Shown: one piece after another, positions 1 through 9,889 of the stretch
How the letters are laid out: each line of letters opens with the position of its first letter
How positions within the stretch are numbered: position 1 is the stretch's first letter
Assembly: GCA_006386115.1 (NCBI GenBank)
Contig: VFIW01000039.1
Coordinates: 124,001-188,000, forward strand
DNA: 64,000 bases
Direction: 5' to 3'
DNA from: Globisporangium splendens
Lineage: Eukaryota; Oomycota; Peronosporomycetes; Pythiales; Pythiaceae
Program-made: the position numbers and the translations under genes
The notes under the pieces: generated by a model
The model's input: the letters and a program-made list of their open reading frames with translations, nothing else
Database searches by the model: none
Told to the model about the DNA's origin: nothing

Positions 1-350
1 CCTCGACTACTCTATTACGAAGATGATAGCAGCAGGGATCTTTTGTTTTTTTTTGTATAAACCCCAAATATCAGTATGTTTTAATTGTTGCACTTGCCGC
101 TGTTTGCTTTCATGTGCTCCAAGCATTGGCACGACATCGAGCTGAAGTTTGGGTTGACGCTTTTTGCTCGTGGCCATCCGTCCAGTGTGCTCAAGTCGCT
201 TCACCAAGATGAGTGAGTGCACGAGACCTTCAGCAAACCGTGTTGTATGCCGTTTCTCTCTTCACAGCAAGCACTTTTCTGCAAGAAATTTGTCGAGGCA
301 CTTCATCAACATGGGTTACATCACGAGCTCGATGATCCTAGGTGAATCCT
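1..350. repeat. Left copy of a direct repeat (3' flank of a CBM1 gene)
   Basis: This stretch aligns with about 991-1345. Both begin with the same run (CCTCGACTACTCTATTACGA) and keep matching blocks through TTCACCAAGATGAGT and CTTTTCGACTG, with small indels. The right copy lies immediately downstream of the CBM1 stop codon, so the left copy is probably the 3' flank of a second CBM1 gene ending just outside the window. No protein-coding signal is seen here. Confidence 0.8.
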
Positions 351-584
351 GCAAAGTTCACACTTCTTTTCGACTGTGTGGTCCATAAATAAGATCTTAT
401 TTACGGATGTGAACAGCGATGGAACCCTGCTTTTAGAAGAATACTGGAGACAAGCAGCTGCGCGAGTAGTTCGAAGTTGCACCCAGTTAAAGAAGAGACT
501 TGCATTTCGCTTGGATGTCTTGATCCTTGTCGCCCTTGAGGAGCAGGCAGCAAGAGTTTCCCCAGATCCACTCAATCGGAACGA

Positions 585-600
585 CCTCATTCTCCAAGTT
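585..600 (+). promoter_or_regulatory. Oomycete Inr/FPR-like core promoter of the CBM1 gene
   Basis: CCTCATTCTCCAAGTT matches the published oomycete start-site consensus GCTCATTYYNCAWTTT at 14 of 16 positions. It lies about 35-50 nt upstream of the ATG at 635, the usual distance. It also argues against upstream in-frame starts such as the one at 527. Confidence 0.65.
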
Positions 601-634
601 TCTCTCGAGTACTCAAGACCTCCATTCCTCAAGC

Positions 635-973
635 ATGAAGTCGTTCGTCTGCGTCGCCGCCATCGCGCTCGCCGCCATCGCCAACGTCGAAGCCACGGTC
701 GAATCCAACGTCCATGTCCGTGTTCACGCTGCCGGTGGCCCAACGCCTGTCGCCGAGTGGGGTGCTTGCAAGCAAGCCGGCAGTGGCCCACAGCCGTGTG
801 TGGCTGGCACGATCTGCCGTGTCCAGAGCGAATACTATGGCCAGTGCATCCGAGACCCTGCGCCAAAGTGGGGTCAATGTGGTGGTAAGACCCCGACGGG
901 TACGTGGACGGGCAGCTGCCAGGGCGGCGCCAAATGCGTCCGATCGAGCGACTATTACGCGCAGTGCCAGTAA
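635..973 (+). CDS. Secreted protein with two CBM1 (fungal-type cellulose-binding) modules
   Basis: The protein has 112 residues. Residues 1-19 form a signal peptide (MKSFVCVAAIALAAIANVEA). Two CBM1-like modules follow. The first runs from WGACKQAG to YYGQC. The second runs from WGQCGGKTP to YYAQC and keeps the CGG turn, the spaced cysteines and the aromatic ridge (W, YY) that stacks on cellulose. No catalytic domain is present, so the product probably binds cellulose in the oomycete or plant wall, as in CBEL-type wall proteins, but it lacks the PAN/Apple domains typical of CBEL. The first module lacks the CGG triplet and may bind more weakly. The ATG at 635 was chosen because the signal peptide starts there and a core promoter lies just upstream. 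The 3' flank is duplicated at the left edge of the window, which points to a tandem gene array. Confidence 0.88.
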   Translation: MKSFVCVAAIALAAIANVEATVESNVHVRVHAAGGPTPVAEWGACKQAGSGPQPCVAGTICRVQSEYYGQCIRDPAPKWGQCGGKTPTGTWTGSCQGGAKCVRSSDYYAQCQ

Positions 974-990
974 GTTGGTGGCGAGCCCCT

Positions 991-1345
991 CCTCGACTAC
1001 TCTATTACGAAGATGATAGCAGCAGGGTTCTTTTGGTTTTTGTATAAGCCCCAAATAGCAATGTGTTTTGTTTGTTGCTTGTTGCGTCTTGTTTGCATGC
1101 GCTCGAAACATTATTGCAATGCAGCACGTCAAACTGAAGTTTGGGCTGGCGTATGTTGCTCATGGTCATCCGCACAGTGTGCTCAAGTCGCTTCACCAAG
1201 ATGAGTTAGGGCATGAGACCTTCAGCAAACCACGTTACACTTTATAGCAAGCACCGTTCGCAAGAAAGTTGTTGCGCCTGCGTCACCAAGACGAGTTACA
1301 TAAAGAGTTCCACGTTCCTAGGTGCTCACTCCACCCTTCTTTTCG
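991..1345. repeat. Right copy of the direct repeat following the CBM1 gene
   Basis: This is the partner of 1-350, offset by about 990 bp. It starts 17 nt after the CBM1 stop codon. Identity is high in the first 60 bases and then falls off with indels, so the duplication is not very recent. Confidence 0.8.
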
Positions 1346-1804
1346 ACTGATATATCGTCGAGCTGATATGCTTTCTTGCATGAATGGCAGTAGCAGCATC
1401 GGCTACCGAGACAGCATTGCTGGGACCAACGCTTCGTTTTTACAGACGCAGTGGCATTAAAAGTGTGCTCGAGTATGGATCCTGGCGCTGGCAGTCAGCA
1501 TGCAGCGCTGTCAGCTTTGCGATTAGAGGAATCGCTGAGCTTTGCCTCACGAAAAAATCCGACAACAAAAATAACTTGCGACTCAACTGGGTTGCAACGT
1601 AATTTACCACTGCAATATACTCTACTCTCAATAGCATGTTACTGACGACTATATCGTCTAGGACATCAGTTCTACGATGCTGCGCAGATGTGTAATGTAT
1701 GTGGGCCACCTTAGAATGTTCCTTTCTTCTGCAGCCTACAGCTTTGTTTGCTTTTGTGGCGGTCCCACACAGAACGAGAAGAACAGGAAAAGAGCAAAGC
1801 AAGC
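1346..1804. other. Intergenic, nothing recognised
   Basis: Only short open frames are present, with no codon pattern or family resemblance. The last part is presumably the promoter of the following coiled-coil gene. Confidence 0.6.
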
Positions 1805-2476
1805 ATGGCGTCGTCCCCAAAGGTTTGTGTGTTTGTGAGCGCCTCACTGTATTTCATGCGCTCATGACGCTTACGCACGTCTCCCGCTGTTGTGTGTGCG
1901 CTTGCTGTGTAGAAATCTGCTGCCTCCCTCGAGCAGGTCAATGCCGACCTGACGGTACGTAAAGTTTGCCATCAGTGCTTGTAAATGGCACGATCAACGC
2001 TCATGTTTTTTCTGTTTTTTGTTTTGTTTTGTTTTGATTTGTTTTTTCGTTTTTGTTTTCTTGGTATCCTGCGTTGAATTTGTATGACTGTAGAACGTGC
2101 TGGGCCGTCTGGACCAGGTGGAAAAGAAAGTGGCCGCGGAGGGAAAGCAAGTGGACGGCCCAGTCGGCGGCGTGGAGCTCCGTGAATACCAGCTCCAAGT
2201 GCTTGCTCGTCTGCGTCAAATTCGCGGTGCGTTTGCTTTACGATCATGCTATTCTTCTTGATGGTTTGTTTTGAAGAAGTGCTGATGCCTGTGAGCTCGT
2301 TATGTACGATATGTGGACATGCAGACACGATGAACCAAGAAGGCTCGTCGCTGGAGCAACTGCGCAAGGAGCGCGACGACGCGCGCAGCGAAGCCGAGGC
2401 GCTCAAGAAGCAGGTGGCGAAGCTCAACTACCGCGTGCAGCACCTCAAGCAGCACGTGCAAGTCAACGTCGAATGA
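1805..2476 (+). CDS. Small coiled-coil protein, four exons
   Basis: The exons are 1805-1822, 1913-1954, 2094-2226 and 2325-2476, giving 114 residues. The frame is continuous across all three GT-AG introns (90, 139 and 98 nt, donors GTTTGT, GTACGT and GTGCGT). The protein starts MASSPKKSAASLEQ. Residues about 8-40 contain heptad-like leucines and valines, a central block reads EYQLQVLARLRQIRD, and residues about 72-110 form a second charged coiled coil ending KLNYRVQHLKQHV. There is no signal peptide or membrane segment. I do not recognise the family. The conserved look of the two helical blocks suggests a small subunit or scaffold of a larger complex. The exon structure is well supported because every junction restores one frame and each exon is helical in character. 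Confidence 0.75.
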
Positions 2477-2757
2477 GCGCGCTCTAAGAGGTTTGCAACT
2501 AACTAATAATGATCAACCGGTGGTGCATTTGGGTGGATATACGTGCATCCTTTTTCTTCATTATCTCGTGGATCATTGCTGTCTTCAATGCGCACACACG
2601 GCTGTCGCATCCAGTGCATGTGGCTCCATTTTGAGCTGTTCGGATTGGTTTGCGTTATGCTGTATCGCAGGTTTATGACTCTGATCAGTATACGTATACT
2701 TGTTTGTGATTTTCTCCCGCTAAAGTACGAAGTCGACCTCTGACATTGAACATGCGC

Positions 2758-2773
2758 CGCCATTCCGCATTTC
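2758..2773 (+). promoter_or_regulatory. Inr-like core promoter upstream of the UBR ligase
   Basis: CGCCATTCCGCATTTC fits the oomycete Inr/FPR consensus at about 12 of 16 positions, about 50-65 nt before the ATG at 2822. The same CCATTCCGCATTT core recurs before the GPI-type gene near 25.0 kb. Confidence 0.45.
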
Positions 2774-2821
2774 CTCGATCGACGCACACATCGAAGAAGG
2801 ATCTAAGACGCTAAGGGGAAG

Positions 2822-5800
2822 ATGGCGAGTAGCGGCGGCGACGTGTCGCTCTTCCGCACGCTGGAGGAGCCCAAGGGGGACGCGGCGGCGTCCGCTACGC
2901 TCGTGGGCGACGCTGCTTCCGCGTCCAGTGGTGCGCGTGAAGACGAGTCGTCGGAGAATGCGGAGGGGGGAGCAGAGAGAAGCGCCGACGACGACGAGCT
3001 GCAGAAGCAACAGCAGCAGCAGCAGCGCGCGACCGAGCAGAAGAAGAACGAGGCGCGGATTCTGTCGCAACTGCTGTTGCTCTTCTGTGTGAAGCGGTCG
3101 GACACGCCGAGCGACAAGTCGCCGACGTTTAACGTGAGCTATGCGGTGGAAGGCGAAGAGCGCAGTGAGAACGGCGAGGAAGCAGCGACGAGTCGGGAAC
3201 TCGCGCTCGTGCAGGAATTTTTGAACGCACCGATGGCCTCGCAGAACAAGATCGCGCAGTCGCTCTTCGTTCTTCAGCCGAGTCTGATCGACAGCTTTGC
3301 GCCGATTCTGGAGTTTTTTATTCGGATTATTATCGTAGCGCATGCCGATTCCCATGCGGGACCCACCGAAATGGCGCAGACCCAACACACAGATTCGCAT
3401 GGCAGCGCGACTGTGAGGATACAGAGTCCGCGCTACTGTGGGTGGACTCGCAATGGGCACGTGAACTGTGTCAAGATGGAGAAGCACGATAGCAATACGA
3501 GCGATGTGGTGGGTGCTAGCAGCGAGACGACCACGTTCCACTTTCCGATCGACTTCCACGCGTGCCTTGTGAACAAATACGGAAGCGTCAAGCGCAGCAA
3601 GTGCGAAGAAGTGTGGCACGGTGATCACATGGCGTATCGCTGTCGCACCTGCGGGCTGTCGGATTCGAGTTGCATGTGTCTGGGCTGCTTCAACCCCGAC
3701 GATCATGAAGGACACGACTACCGTGTGTACCGGTGCTCGTCTGGCGGCTGCTGTGACTGTGGCGACCCGTTGGCGTGGAAACCGGAAGGTTTTTGCAAGA
3801 AACACAGTGCGGTAGTCTCGGAGAGCGCAAAGAGCCTGCTCGACATGCCGATGGGCGAGCTAGAAGACGACATCGTGAAATTGCTCGTTCGACGCACTGT
3901 TGGCTTTTGCGTGAATGTCCTGCGTGAAGTCCACTTGTTTTGTCTTCGTCCCGGTGGCGCCTACGACAGCGACCCGTTTTATCCGATGCGAGGGTTACCC
4001 AAGACGGGGCGACGGCGGAACAGTTTTCCAGACATCATTCAAGTGTACCTGGAGCGTGTTCAGCAGGCGTTTGCGTGGCTTCAGATGCTCGCGACAAGCT
4101 GCGTGAGGTATCGGGACATCGTGTCGCTGATCTTTTTCGAGCCGTTGCCTGCAGATTTCCAGTTAGACCCGCCGATCCCTGCACATCACTACCATGGACA
4201 TGCTAGCATGAATGAAAACCAAGGTCATGGAGATAGTGAGCATCACCAGCAATCAACCGATGCACATGATTTCGACGGAAGTGCTACCGTGCGTGAACCG
4301 AGCAATCTTCTCATATTGGATGTATTTCTGAAAGCGGGTGTGTTGCTGCCAGTGGAGACGTGCGATGCGCTTGGTGTGCTCTATTTGAAATTGCTGTTTG
4401 ATCATCCATTCAAGCAAAAGTACACGTGCCACTTTGTCGAGTGGTATCCATATTACATCGACCTGTTTCTGAAGGCGAGCGAGGAGAATAATGAAGATGG
4501 GATGCGGAACCTGTCGAGGTTCATCGATCGACTATTCTGCCAGCTGTTCCACAGCACCGCACAGTTGCAAGAGCTTGAAAGCCTATTTTCAGCCACGCAC
4601 ACCCATAACATGTATCGTCGGCGTCGTCCAAGGTCAGCTTCTGGCAGTTCCCATACCTCGTGCGTGGAATGGGTCATGCTTTTCCTCCTGGAGAAACTGA
4701 GCGGGCTGTTTAAAAGTGCTCTGCGTGTCGAAACCATTGAAGTCAAGCGACGCCGGAAAGATCATTCAAGTGCTGAAGATTCAGAGTCGACTGTACTGCA
4801 GTATGTGGTCGACTGTGGACGAAATGTGTTCAAGAAGCGCATCTATGCACGACTTTGCTCTGATTTGCGGACCCTTCTCGTGCATCCACAAATTGCGGCC
4901 CACGCGATTTTGCACTCGTTTCACAACACCGATGGCGCAATGATCCTGAGCGAGAAGTCAGTGTATTGGGAATTGATTCAAGCGTTCAAGTTGTTGCAGC
5001 AAATGGATTTGCAGCAGCGGCATATTCACCAGCACATCGAGTACGAGTCGCAGAACTGGACGTTTGCGTTTGTCGTGGATTATGAGGTCAACCTTCTGCT
5101 GAACGCGTTTCTGTCGGGGATCCCGTACTGCTTCTCGACCTCTGGACTGTTGGAGAACAATGCGATCGCTCTCGCAGCACCATTTAATCCGCGGGATACT
5201 TCGACTTTTGATCGGATTGCCCTGGCGAGAGCACTGATGGAACCAGTCCAAAAAGCTGTATTGTCGTGGACTCATCGAAGTGGGTGCCCGGAATGGCCTG
5301 CAGATGGAGAGCGCACCGGTTCCACTCACGCAGAGAGCATGGATGACCTCCTCGGGTATTATGAGTGCAACCCATCGTCGCTGGAAGCTCCAATGAAGAA
5401 GAGCTTTCATTTGCCCCTGCATCATATGCTCGCGTCGCTCGTGCACGCGCTGAGTGTGGTTATTCAGCCACGAAGTGTAACAGAGTGGAAACAGCTATTC
5501 AATCTCAAGTCAGTCGAGCAAGACCTTCTCCATGAAGAGTCCATCGATCAGCTGGAATTTGCGCTCACTCTGAGCGAGTATCCGTTGCGGGTGTGCTTCT
5601 TCACGCGCGAAGTGAAGGCAGGTCTCTGGGTGCGCAATGGCAATTCAATGTGGCAGCAGTTGATCCACTACTACTCCAAGCATTGGCGGTTCTACGGAGT
5701 CCACTCGGACTTGTACCTGTGCCAGCTGAGTGCCTTGTTAGCCCCTCGTGGAACGTTCACACGTTTCTTTCTTCATCAATTCCCATTTGGTTTGCATAAA

Positions 5801-8800
5801 TCAAGTGTTTTCCGAGTTGCGTGTGACGGTGATCTTCCGAAAAGCGACGAAAATACAGATGAAAGCAAACAAGCGCAAGACGCGAGGCACGAACTCGAAC
5901 TTACCGAAGAGATGCTGCGTCTGTTGCTTCAGATCCTACTTTCCCCGGTCAAGATGGCGACTTCTGTTGCGCCAGTAGAAAGCGTGACATGGCTACTCGA
6001 GCGAGAGATGATGCATTGGCTCAGTTTGGGACCATTCACGAGAAGTGAGGTGATCTTGCGGACTGATATGAAGTTGGTAGAACAAATCAAGCAGCTGCCG
6101 GACCATCCTTGGTCTCAGCTGGAGGAAGAGGAAGTTCTCACTCAGGTGCTAGAGAGCGTTGGTGTCTACGAAGATGCGAGTACAACTGGGTCGGCGTCGT
6201 CTAGCGGTAACAATATCCTTGGATTTGGACTGAACATGAGTGGCAGTTGGAAGTTGAAGCCAGACCTTTGGTCGAAGATTTCTCCATTCTTTGAGTGCTT
6301 CACTCCGTCCGAGGCGCAGCAGTGTGAACAAAATATTCGAAATCGTTCACCACGTGCACAACATTCAGCATCCAATCTTTCCATTCAAGCAATCCCAGTC
6401 CTTCCAGATTTACCAGGAGCAGCGCTGCAGATGCATGCGATTCTTGCAGACAAGCTGTTCAACGCACCGTATTTGGCTGGAGCGCTTTTAATTATTTTAC
6501 TGAAGTGGAAGCAGCAAAACGATACGACCCACAAGTCCAGCAGTAAGAACGCAGTAAGCGAAAACTTATTGCTGGTAGCACTGCAGTGTGTCTACATCGG
6601 GATGACGTTGCTTCAATATCATGAGACTGGAGAAGCCAACGACAAAGGGATCGATGAACCAGCTCCGCAAGCTCGAGTGAATGCTGCACCAGCCGTCAAT
6701 ATCGGTATTACGGATGTGGTGTCGAGCTTTGGCGAAGAGGTTTCATTTTCCGCTAACCTTTGCACAGCTATCTACACGGGGGAAAGTACAAGCACAAGTT
6801 TGCTGTCTTTGCTGATGGAGTTTGCATCCGAAGAGACGTCACAGAAAGAAGTGAAGGCTATCGCTCAGCAGACTCTCAGACTTGCTGAAGAGAAATTTCC
6901 TCGTTGTCGATCTGTCCTCGCAGCAGAAAGAGCAAGAATAGCTGTCCAAACACGTAACTCAGTTGGTGCTGCTGATGCTGGCGATGGAGGCGGTACGAAC
7001 AGCAACGACGAACGAGCACGCAAAGCAAAGGAGATGATGCGTCAACGGCAGCAAATGATATTGGAGAAGATGCGTTCGAAGCAGATCCAGTTTCTGTCTT
7101 CACATGGCGAGGCAAAAGCGGAAGGGAACTCCACTAGTGAAGCCTCGAAATGTGTTTCAGGTGGCAACGTTAGTGACGATACTGAGTCAGATGCCATTGG
7201 CGATGACGGCTTTGACGACGACGAAGAAGAAGACGAATGGGGATTCCCGACTGGTCAGATCGACGTGCATTTGTACCTGGACCACGTCTCATCTGCAATT
7301 GCGCTCGCATGGGATAAGGAGAAAAAGATCTATGACCGTCGACGGAAGCTGCGGCGCAGTTCACGGAGTAGTTCGACTAGTAGCATGTCGGGACGTCCGA
7401 GCGACCAACATAGCGAGAGGTTCAGCTATGACGAAGGGAAAGAAGAAGCTGAAGAGTGTGGGCTATGCCGCATGCCTTGTGAGGTTTCTTCTTCTTCTCC
7501 GTCGTCATTTGGGTACATTGGAATGATCCTTCCGACGTCTGCGCCTCAAAAGTTGAGAGAGGCACACAGAATGTCAACTCCTGCTTTCCCGTCCGTCCGA
7601 TCAACGAAATCCAAGTCAAGCGGAGAACCTGTATCAGTCAAGCTGCCGGATGCCACTATCTGGAGCTGCGGACATCCGGTACACCATGAATGCCTGAAAT
7701 CATATTTGTCGACGCTGTGGAGGAACAAGAATAATCGAAGTCCGACAGAGATGTTGAACGGTGAAGATCGCCTTCTCAGTGAACGCGACGTGGAGTTTCA
7801 ATGTCCCATTTGTCGGCGTCTCTCGAACTGTCTGGTCCCGAGCATATCACAAGTACACCGTCGTGATCAGAAGCGTTCCTCTTTTTATCGATCGCTTCGG
7901 GGGTTTGATGATTGCGAAGAAGAAGAGTCGAAAGATGAGGACTTGCAAGATAGTCTTCTGTTTGTGAAGTGGCTCAATTCCCAAATGAGTTTTCGAGACG
8001 ATTCACCTGTGGTGAAAAGAAGAAAGTCCCGAAGCCTGTCGTATTTACGCTCGAGGTTAAGTTCGTCATCCAGTGAACGGGAGCGAGCAAACGCAATTGA
8101 GCGACACATTGACAGGTTTTATAGCGAGATTACCCTCCATTCATTGCGAGCGGCGATGCAGCTTCCGCTTTTAATGAGTGGGGAGGTTGAAGATGAAAGT
8201 CAAGTCCAGACAGAAATTGAGGATGCTGCAAACACCCTCGGAGTTGTCTTGCCAGCATGGCAAATCTTTATTCGGAGTCTTGAAGTCCAGGTCAATCTTG
8301 TTGAGGAGGAGAAGCTCTTGCTTGGTATCGAAAGTGTGGACAAGCAGCGAATGCAGTCCATGCGTTATCTCACCGACGTTGCGGTTTCTGCTTCAGCCAT
8401 TTCTGCGCAAAATCCACTGTCATGGACCGTGATTGATGCATCTCATGAATCCAAGTTTGACGTTGTGATGAGCAAACTGAATGGCATTTTGTTTGGTCAT
8501 CAAGTGCTGTTTGAGGAAGACGAAATAGCGAGTGACGCAGAAACAATCAGCAATGGCGGTGCTTCAAATGGATTCTTGTCGGCGTTGCCAGTGCTGTGTC
8601 ATCCGAATCTTTTCTCGTTTTACATCACAAGGGTGATATGGAGACAAGGTCTGGAGACTTCGAGTACAACTCCCCCCGATGTGGCTGCCATCGAGCTGGC
8701 GTCTGAAGTGTTCTTCCTTGCGAGAGTTGTGGTCACAGCTCGCGTATTGCAATCGCTCTGCTGCATCCGACTGCAAACTGACTACGTGGATGAAAGCGCT

Positions 8801-9889
8801 GGAGATAAGGACCCTTTTGACGAAGGCGCAACACAAGATGCAGGCGATGCCTTTGACCGGGTTCAATCCGTCCGAGATGTGTACCGTTGGGTGTCTCAGC
8901 TTCTTGCGCGCTGCAAATTGGTAGACCACAGAAACCCGAGCAGCAACGTGAAGCAGAAGCAGTGGGATGCAGCGGACGTCGAGGAAGAAGTGAGTGCGAT
9001 GTGTCTGCCGCTGGTGAAGCGGATTCTACTGCTGATGGAGGTTGTCCTACCGTCAAGCCGTCCAAAATCTGACGCTACCGAGCTGGATGAAGATATGTGT
9101 GCCGTTTGTGATGGTTTATTCCACCACCCGTCGACGATCCAGTCAGAAACCATCGGTTCGAAGGCATACGAGCTTGAAAAGTACTTGCGACGTCTGCATT
9201 TACCACCATTGCGACTTTTCTTCCACCCACAGACGTTTTCGCAAGATCAGCGTGGGCTGTGCGAATTATGGGGTGCGCAGCTTCAAGCCAAGGCTGCGGT
9301 TCTACGGCAACAGCAGACCCAACAGCGTCATGCTGAAGCTGGCTCGTTCGTTCGACCGTATGATGACAATCTGTTTAGCTCGCTTGTGCACCTGAATGAG
9401 AAGATGGTGTCAAAATCGTCCCAGCGACTGATCGTCAGCCTACCCAGAATCTACATGAACCTGTTCATGATGTACAACGACAAGCCGCGTGGGATTTGTC
9501 AGCAGTGCAACCAGCTTCCACAGCACCCGGCGATTTGCTTGTTTTGTGGCGTGGTGCTCTGCTGCTTCTCTCCATGTTGCGAGTCTGCTCGTGGAAACAT
9601 CGGCGAGTGTTCGCAGCACGCACAGACGTGTGGCCTTGGATTTGGCGCATTTTTGCTGCTGCGTGCATGCACGGTGATCTTGTTTTTGGGGAACGAGCGC
9701 CGCTGTGTGTGGGGCAGCGTGTACGTGGATAAAAACGGCGAAGAGGATCCGTACTTGCGGAGAGGGAAGACGTTGTACCTGGATGAAAGCCGGCTTCTCG
9801 CACTTGAAACGCTGCTACTTTCTCATGGTTTTACCCAGAATACAGCGATTCTGGCGAATACGTCGAGACGAGATGGGAGACGGTACTAG
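2822..9889 (+). CDS. UBR-box E3 ubiquitin ligase (UBR3/N-recognin type)
   Basis: The gene is a single exon of 2355 residues. Residues about 261-328 form a UBR box, a cysteine- and histidine-rich zinc fold containing the blocks CEEVWHGDHMAYRCRTCG and CCDCGDPLAW. This domain binds N-terminal degrons in N-recognins. Residues about 1546-1671 form a RING-H2-like domain (CGLCRMPC, then WSCGHPVHHECLKSYL, then FQCPICRRLSN) with a long insert between the first and second cysteine pairs. Residues about 2220-2350 are the C-terminal UBR cap: more cysteine pairs (CQQCNQLP, CLFCGVVLC) and YVDKNGEEDPYLRRGKTLYL. The N-terminal 70 residues are low-complexity with a short glutamine run. I see no ClpS-like domain, which favours a UBR3-like rather than a UBR1/2-like ligase. 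The protein is longer than human UBR3 or plant PRT6. It is probably cytosolic or nuclear and transfers ubiquitin from an E2 to degron-bearing substrates. Confidence 0.93.
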   Translation: MASSGGDVSLFRTLEEPKGDAAASATLVGDAASASSGAREDESSENAEGGAERSADDDELQKQQQQQQRATEQKKNEARILSQLLLLFCVKRSDTPSDKSPTFNVSYAVEGEERSENGEEAATSRELALVQEFLNAPMASQNKIAQSLFVLQPSLIDSFAPILEFFIRIIIVAHADSHAGPTEMAQTQHTDSHGSATVRIQSPRYCGWTRNGHVNCVKMEKHDSNTSDVVGASSETTTFHFPIDFHACLVNKYGSVKRSKCEEVWHGDHMAYRCRTCGLSDSSCMCLGCFNPDDHEGHDYRVYRCSSGGCCDCGDPLAWKPEGFCKKHSAVVSESAKSLLDMPMGELEDDIVKLLVRRTVGFCVNVLREVHLFCLRPGGAYDSDPFYPMRGLPKTGRRRNSFPDIIQVYLERVQQAFAWLQMLATSCVRYRDIVSLIFFEPLPADFQLDPPIPAHHYHGHASMNENQGHGDSEHHQQSTDAHDFDGSATVREPSNLLILDVFLKAGVLLPVETCDALGVLYLKLLFDHPFKQKYTCHFVEWYPYYIDLFLKASEENNEDGMRNLSRFIDRLFCQLFHSTAQLQELESLFSATHTHNMYRRRRPRSASGSSHTSCVEWVMLFLLEKLSGLFKSALRVETIEVKRRRKDHSSAEDSESTVLQYVVDCGRNVFKKRIYARLCSDLRTLLVHPQIAAHAILHSFHNTDGAMILSEKSVYWELIQAFKLLQQMDLQQRHIHQHIEYESQNWTFAFVVDYEVNLLLNAFLSGIPYCFSTSGLLENNAIALAAPFNPRDTSTFDRIALARALMEPVQKAVLSWTHRSGCPEWPADGERTGSTHAESMDDLLGYYECNPSSLEAPMKKSFHLPLHHMLASLVHALSVVIQPRSVTEWKQLFNLKSVEQDLLHEESIDQLEFALTLSEYPLRVCFFTREVKAGLWVRNGNSMWQQLIHYYSKHWRFYGVHSDLYLCQLSALLAPRGTFTRFFLHQFPFGLHKSSVFRVACDGDLPKSDENTDESKQAQDARHELELTEEMLRLLLQILLSPVKMATSVAPVESVTWLLEREMMHWLSLGPFTRSEVILRTDMKLVEQIKQLPDHPWSQLEEEEVLTQVLESVGVYEDASTTGSASSSGNNILGFGLNMSGSWKLKPDLWSKISPFFECFTPSEAQQCEQNIRNRSPRAQHSASNLSIQAIPVLPDLPGAALQMHAILADKLFNAPYLAGALLIILLKWKQQNDTTHKSSSKNAVSENLLLVALQCVYIGMTLLQYHETGEANDKGIDEPAPQARVNAAPAVNIGITDVVSSFGEEVSFSANLCTAIYTGESTSTSLLSLLMEFASEETSQKEVKAIAQQTLRLAEEKFPRCRSVLAAERARIAVQTRNSVGAADAGDGGGTNSNDERARKAKEMMRQRQQMILEKMRSKQIQFLSSHGEAKAEGNSTSEASKCVSGGNVSDDTESDAIGDDGFDDDEEEDEWGFPTGQIDVHLYLDHVSSAIALAWDKEKKIYDRRRKLRRSSRSSSTSSMSGRPSDQHSERFSYDEGKEEAEECGLCRMPCEVSSSSPSSFGYIGMILPTSAPQKLREAHRMSTPAFPSVRSTKSKSSGEPVSVKLPDATIWSCGHPVHHECLKSYLSTLWRNKNNRSPTEMLNGEDRLLSERDVEFQCPICRRLSNCLVPSISQVHRRDQKRSSFYRSLRGFDDCEEEESKDEDLQDSLLFVKWLNSQMSFRDDSPVVKRRKSRSLSYLRSRLSSSSSERERANAIERHIDRFYSEITLHSLRAAMQLPLLMSGEVEDESQVQTEIEDAANTLGVVLPAWQIFIRSLEVQVNLVEEEKLLLGIESVDKQRMQSMRYLTDVAVSASAISAQNPLSWTVIDASHESKFDVVMSKLNGILFGHQVLFEEDEIASDAETISNGGASNGFLSALPVLCHPNLFSFYITRVIWRQGLETSSTTPPDVAAIELASEVFFLARVVVTARVLQSLCCIRLQTDYVDESAGDKDPFDEGATQDAGDAFDRVQSVRDVYRWVSQLLARCKLVDHRNPSSNVKQKQWDAADVEEEVSAMCLPLVKRILLLMEVVLPSSRPKSDATELDEDMCAVCDGLFHHPSTIQSETIGSKAYELEKYLRRLHLPPLRLFFHPQTFSQDQRGLCELWGAQLQAKAAVLRQQQTQQRHAEAGSFVRPYDDNLFSSLVHLNEKMVSKSSQRLIVSLPRIYMNLFMMYNDKPRGICQQCNQLPQHPAICLFCGVVLCCFSPCCESARGNIGECSQHAQTCGLGFGAFLLLRACTVILFLGNERRCVWGSVYVDKNGEEDPYLRRGKTLYLDESRLLALETLLLSHGFTQNTAILANTSRRDGRRY

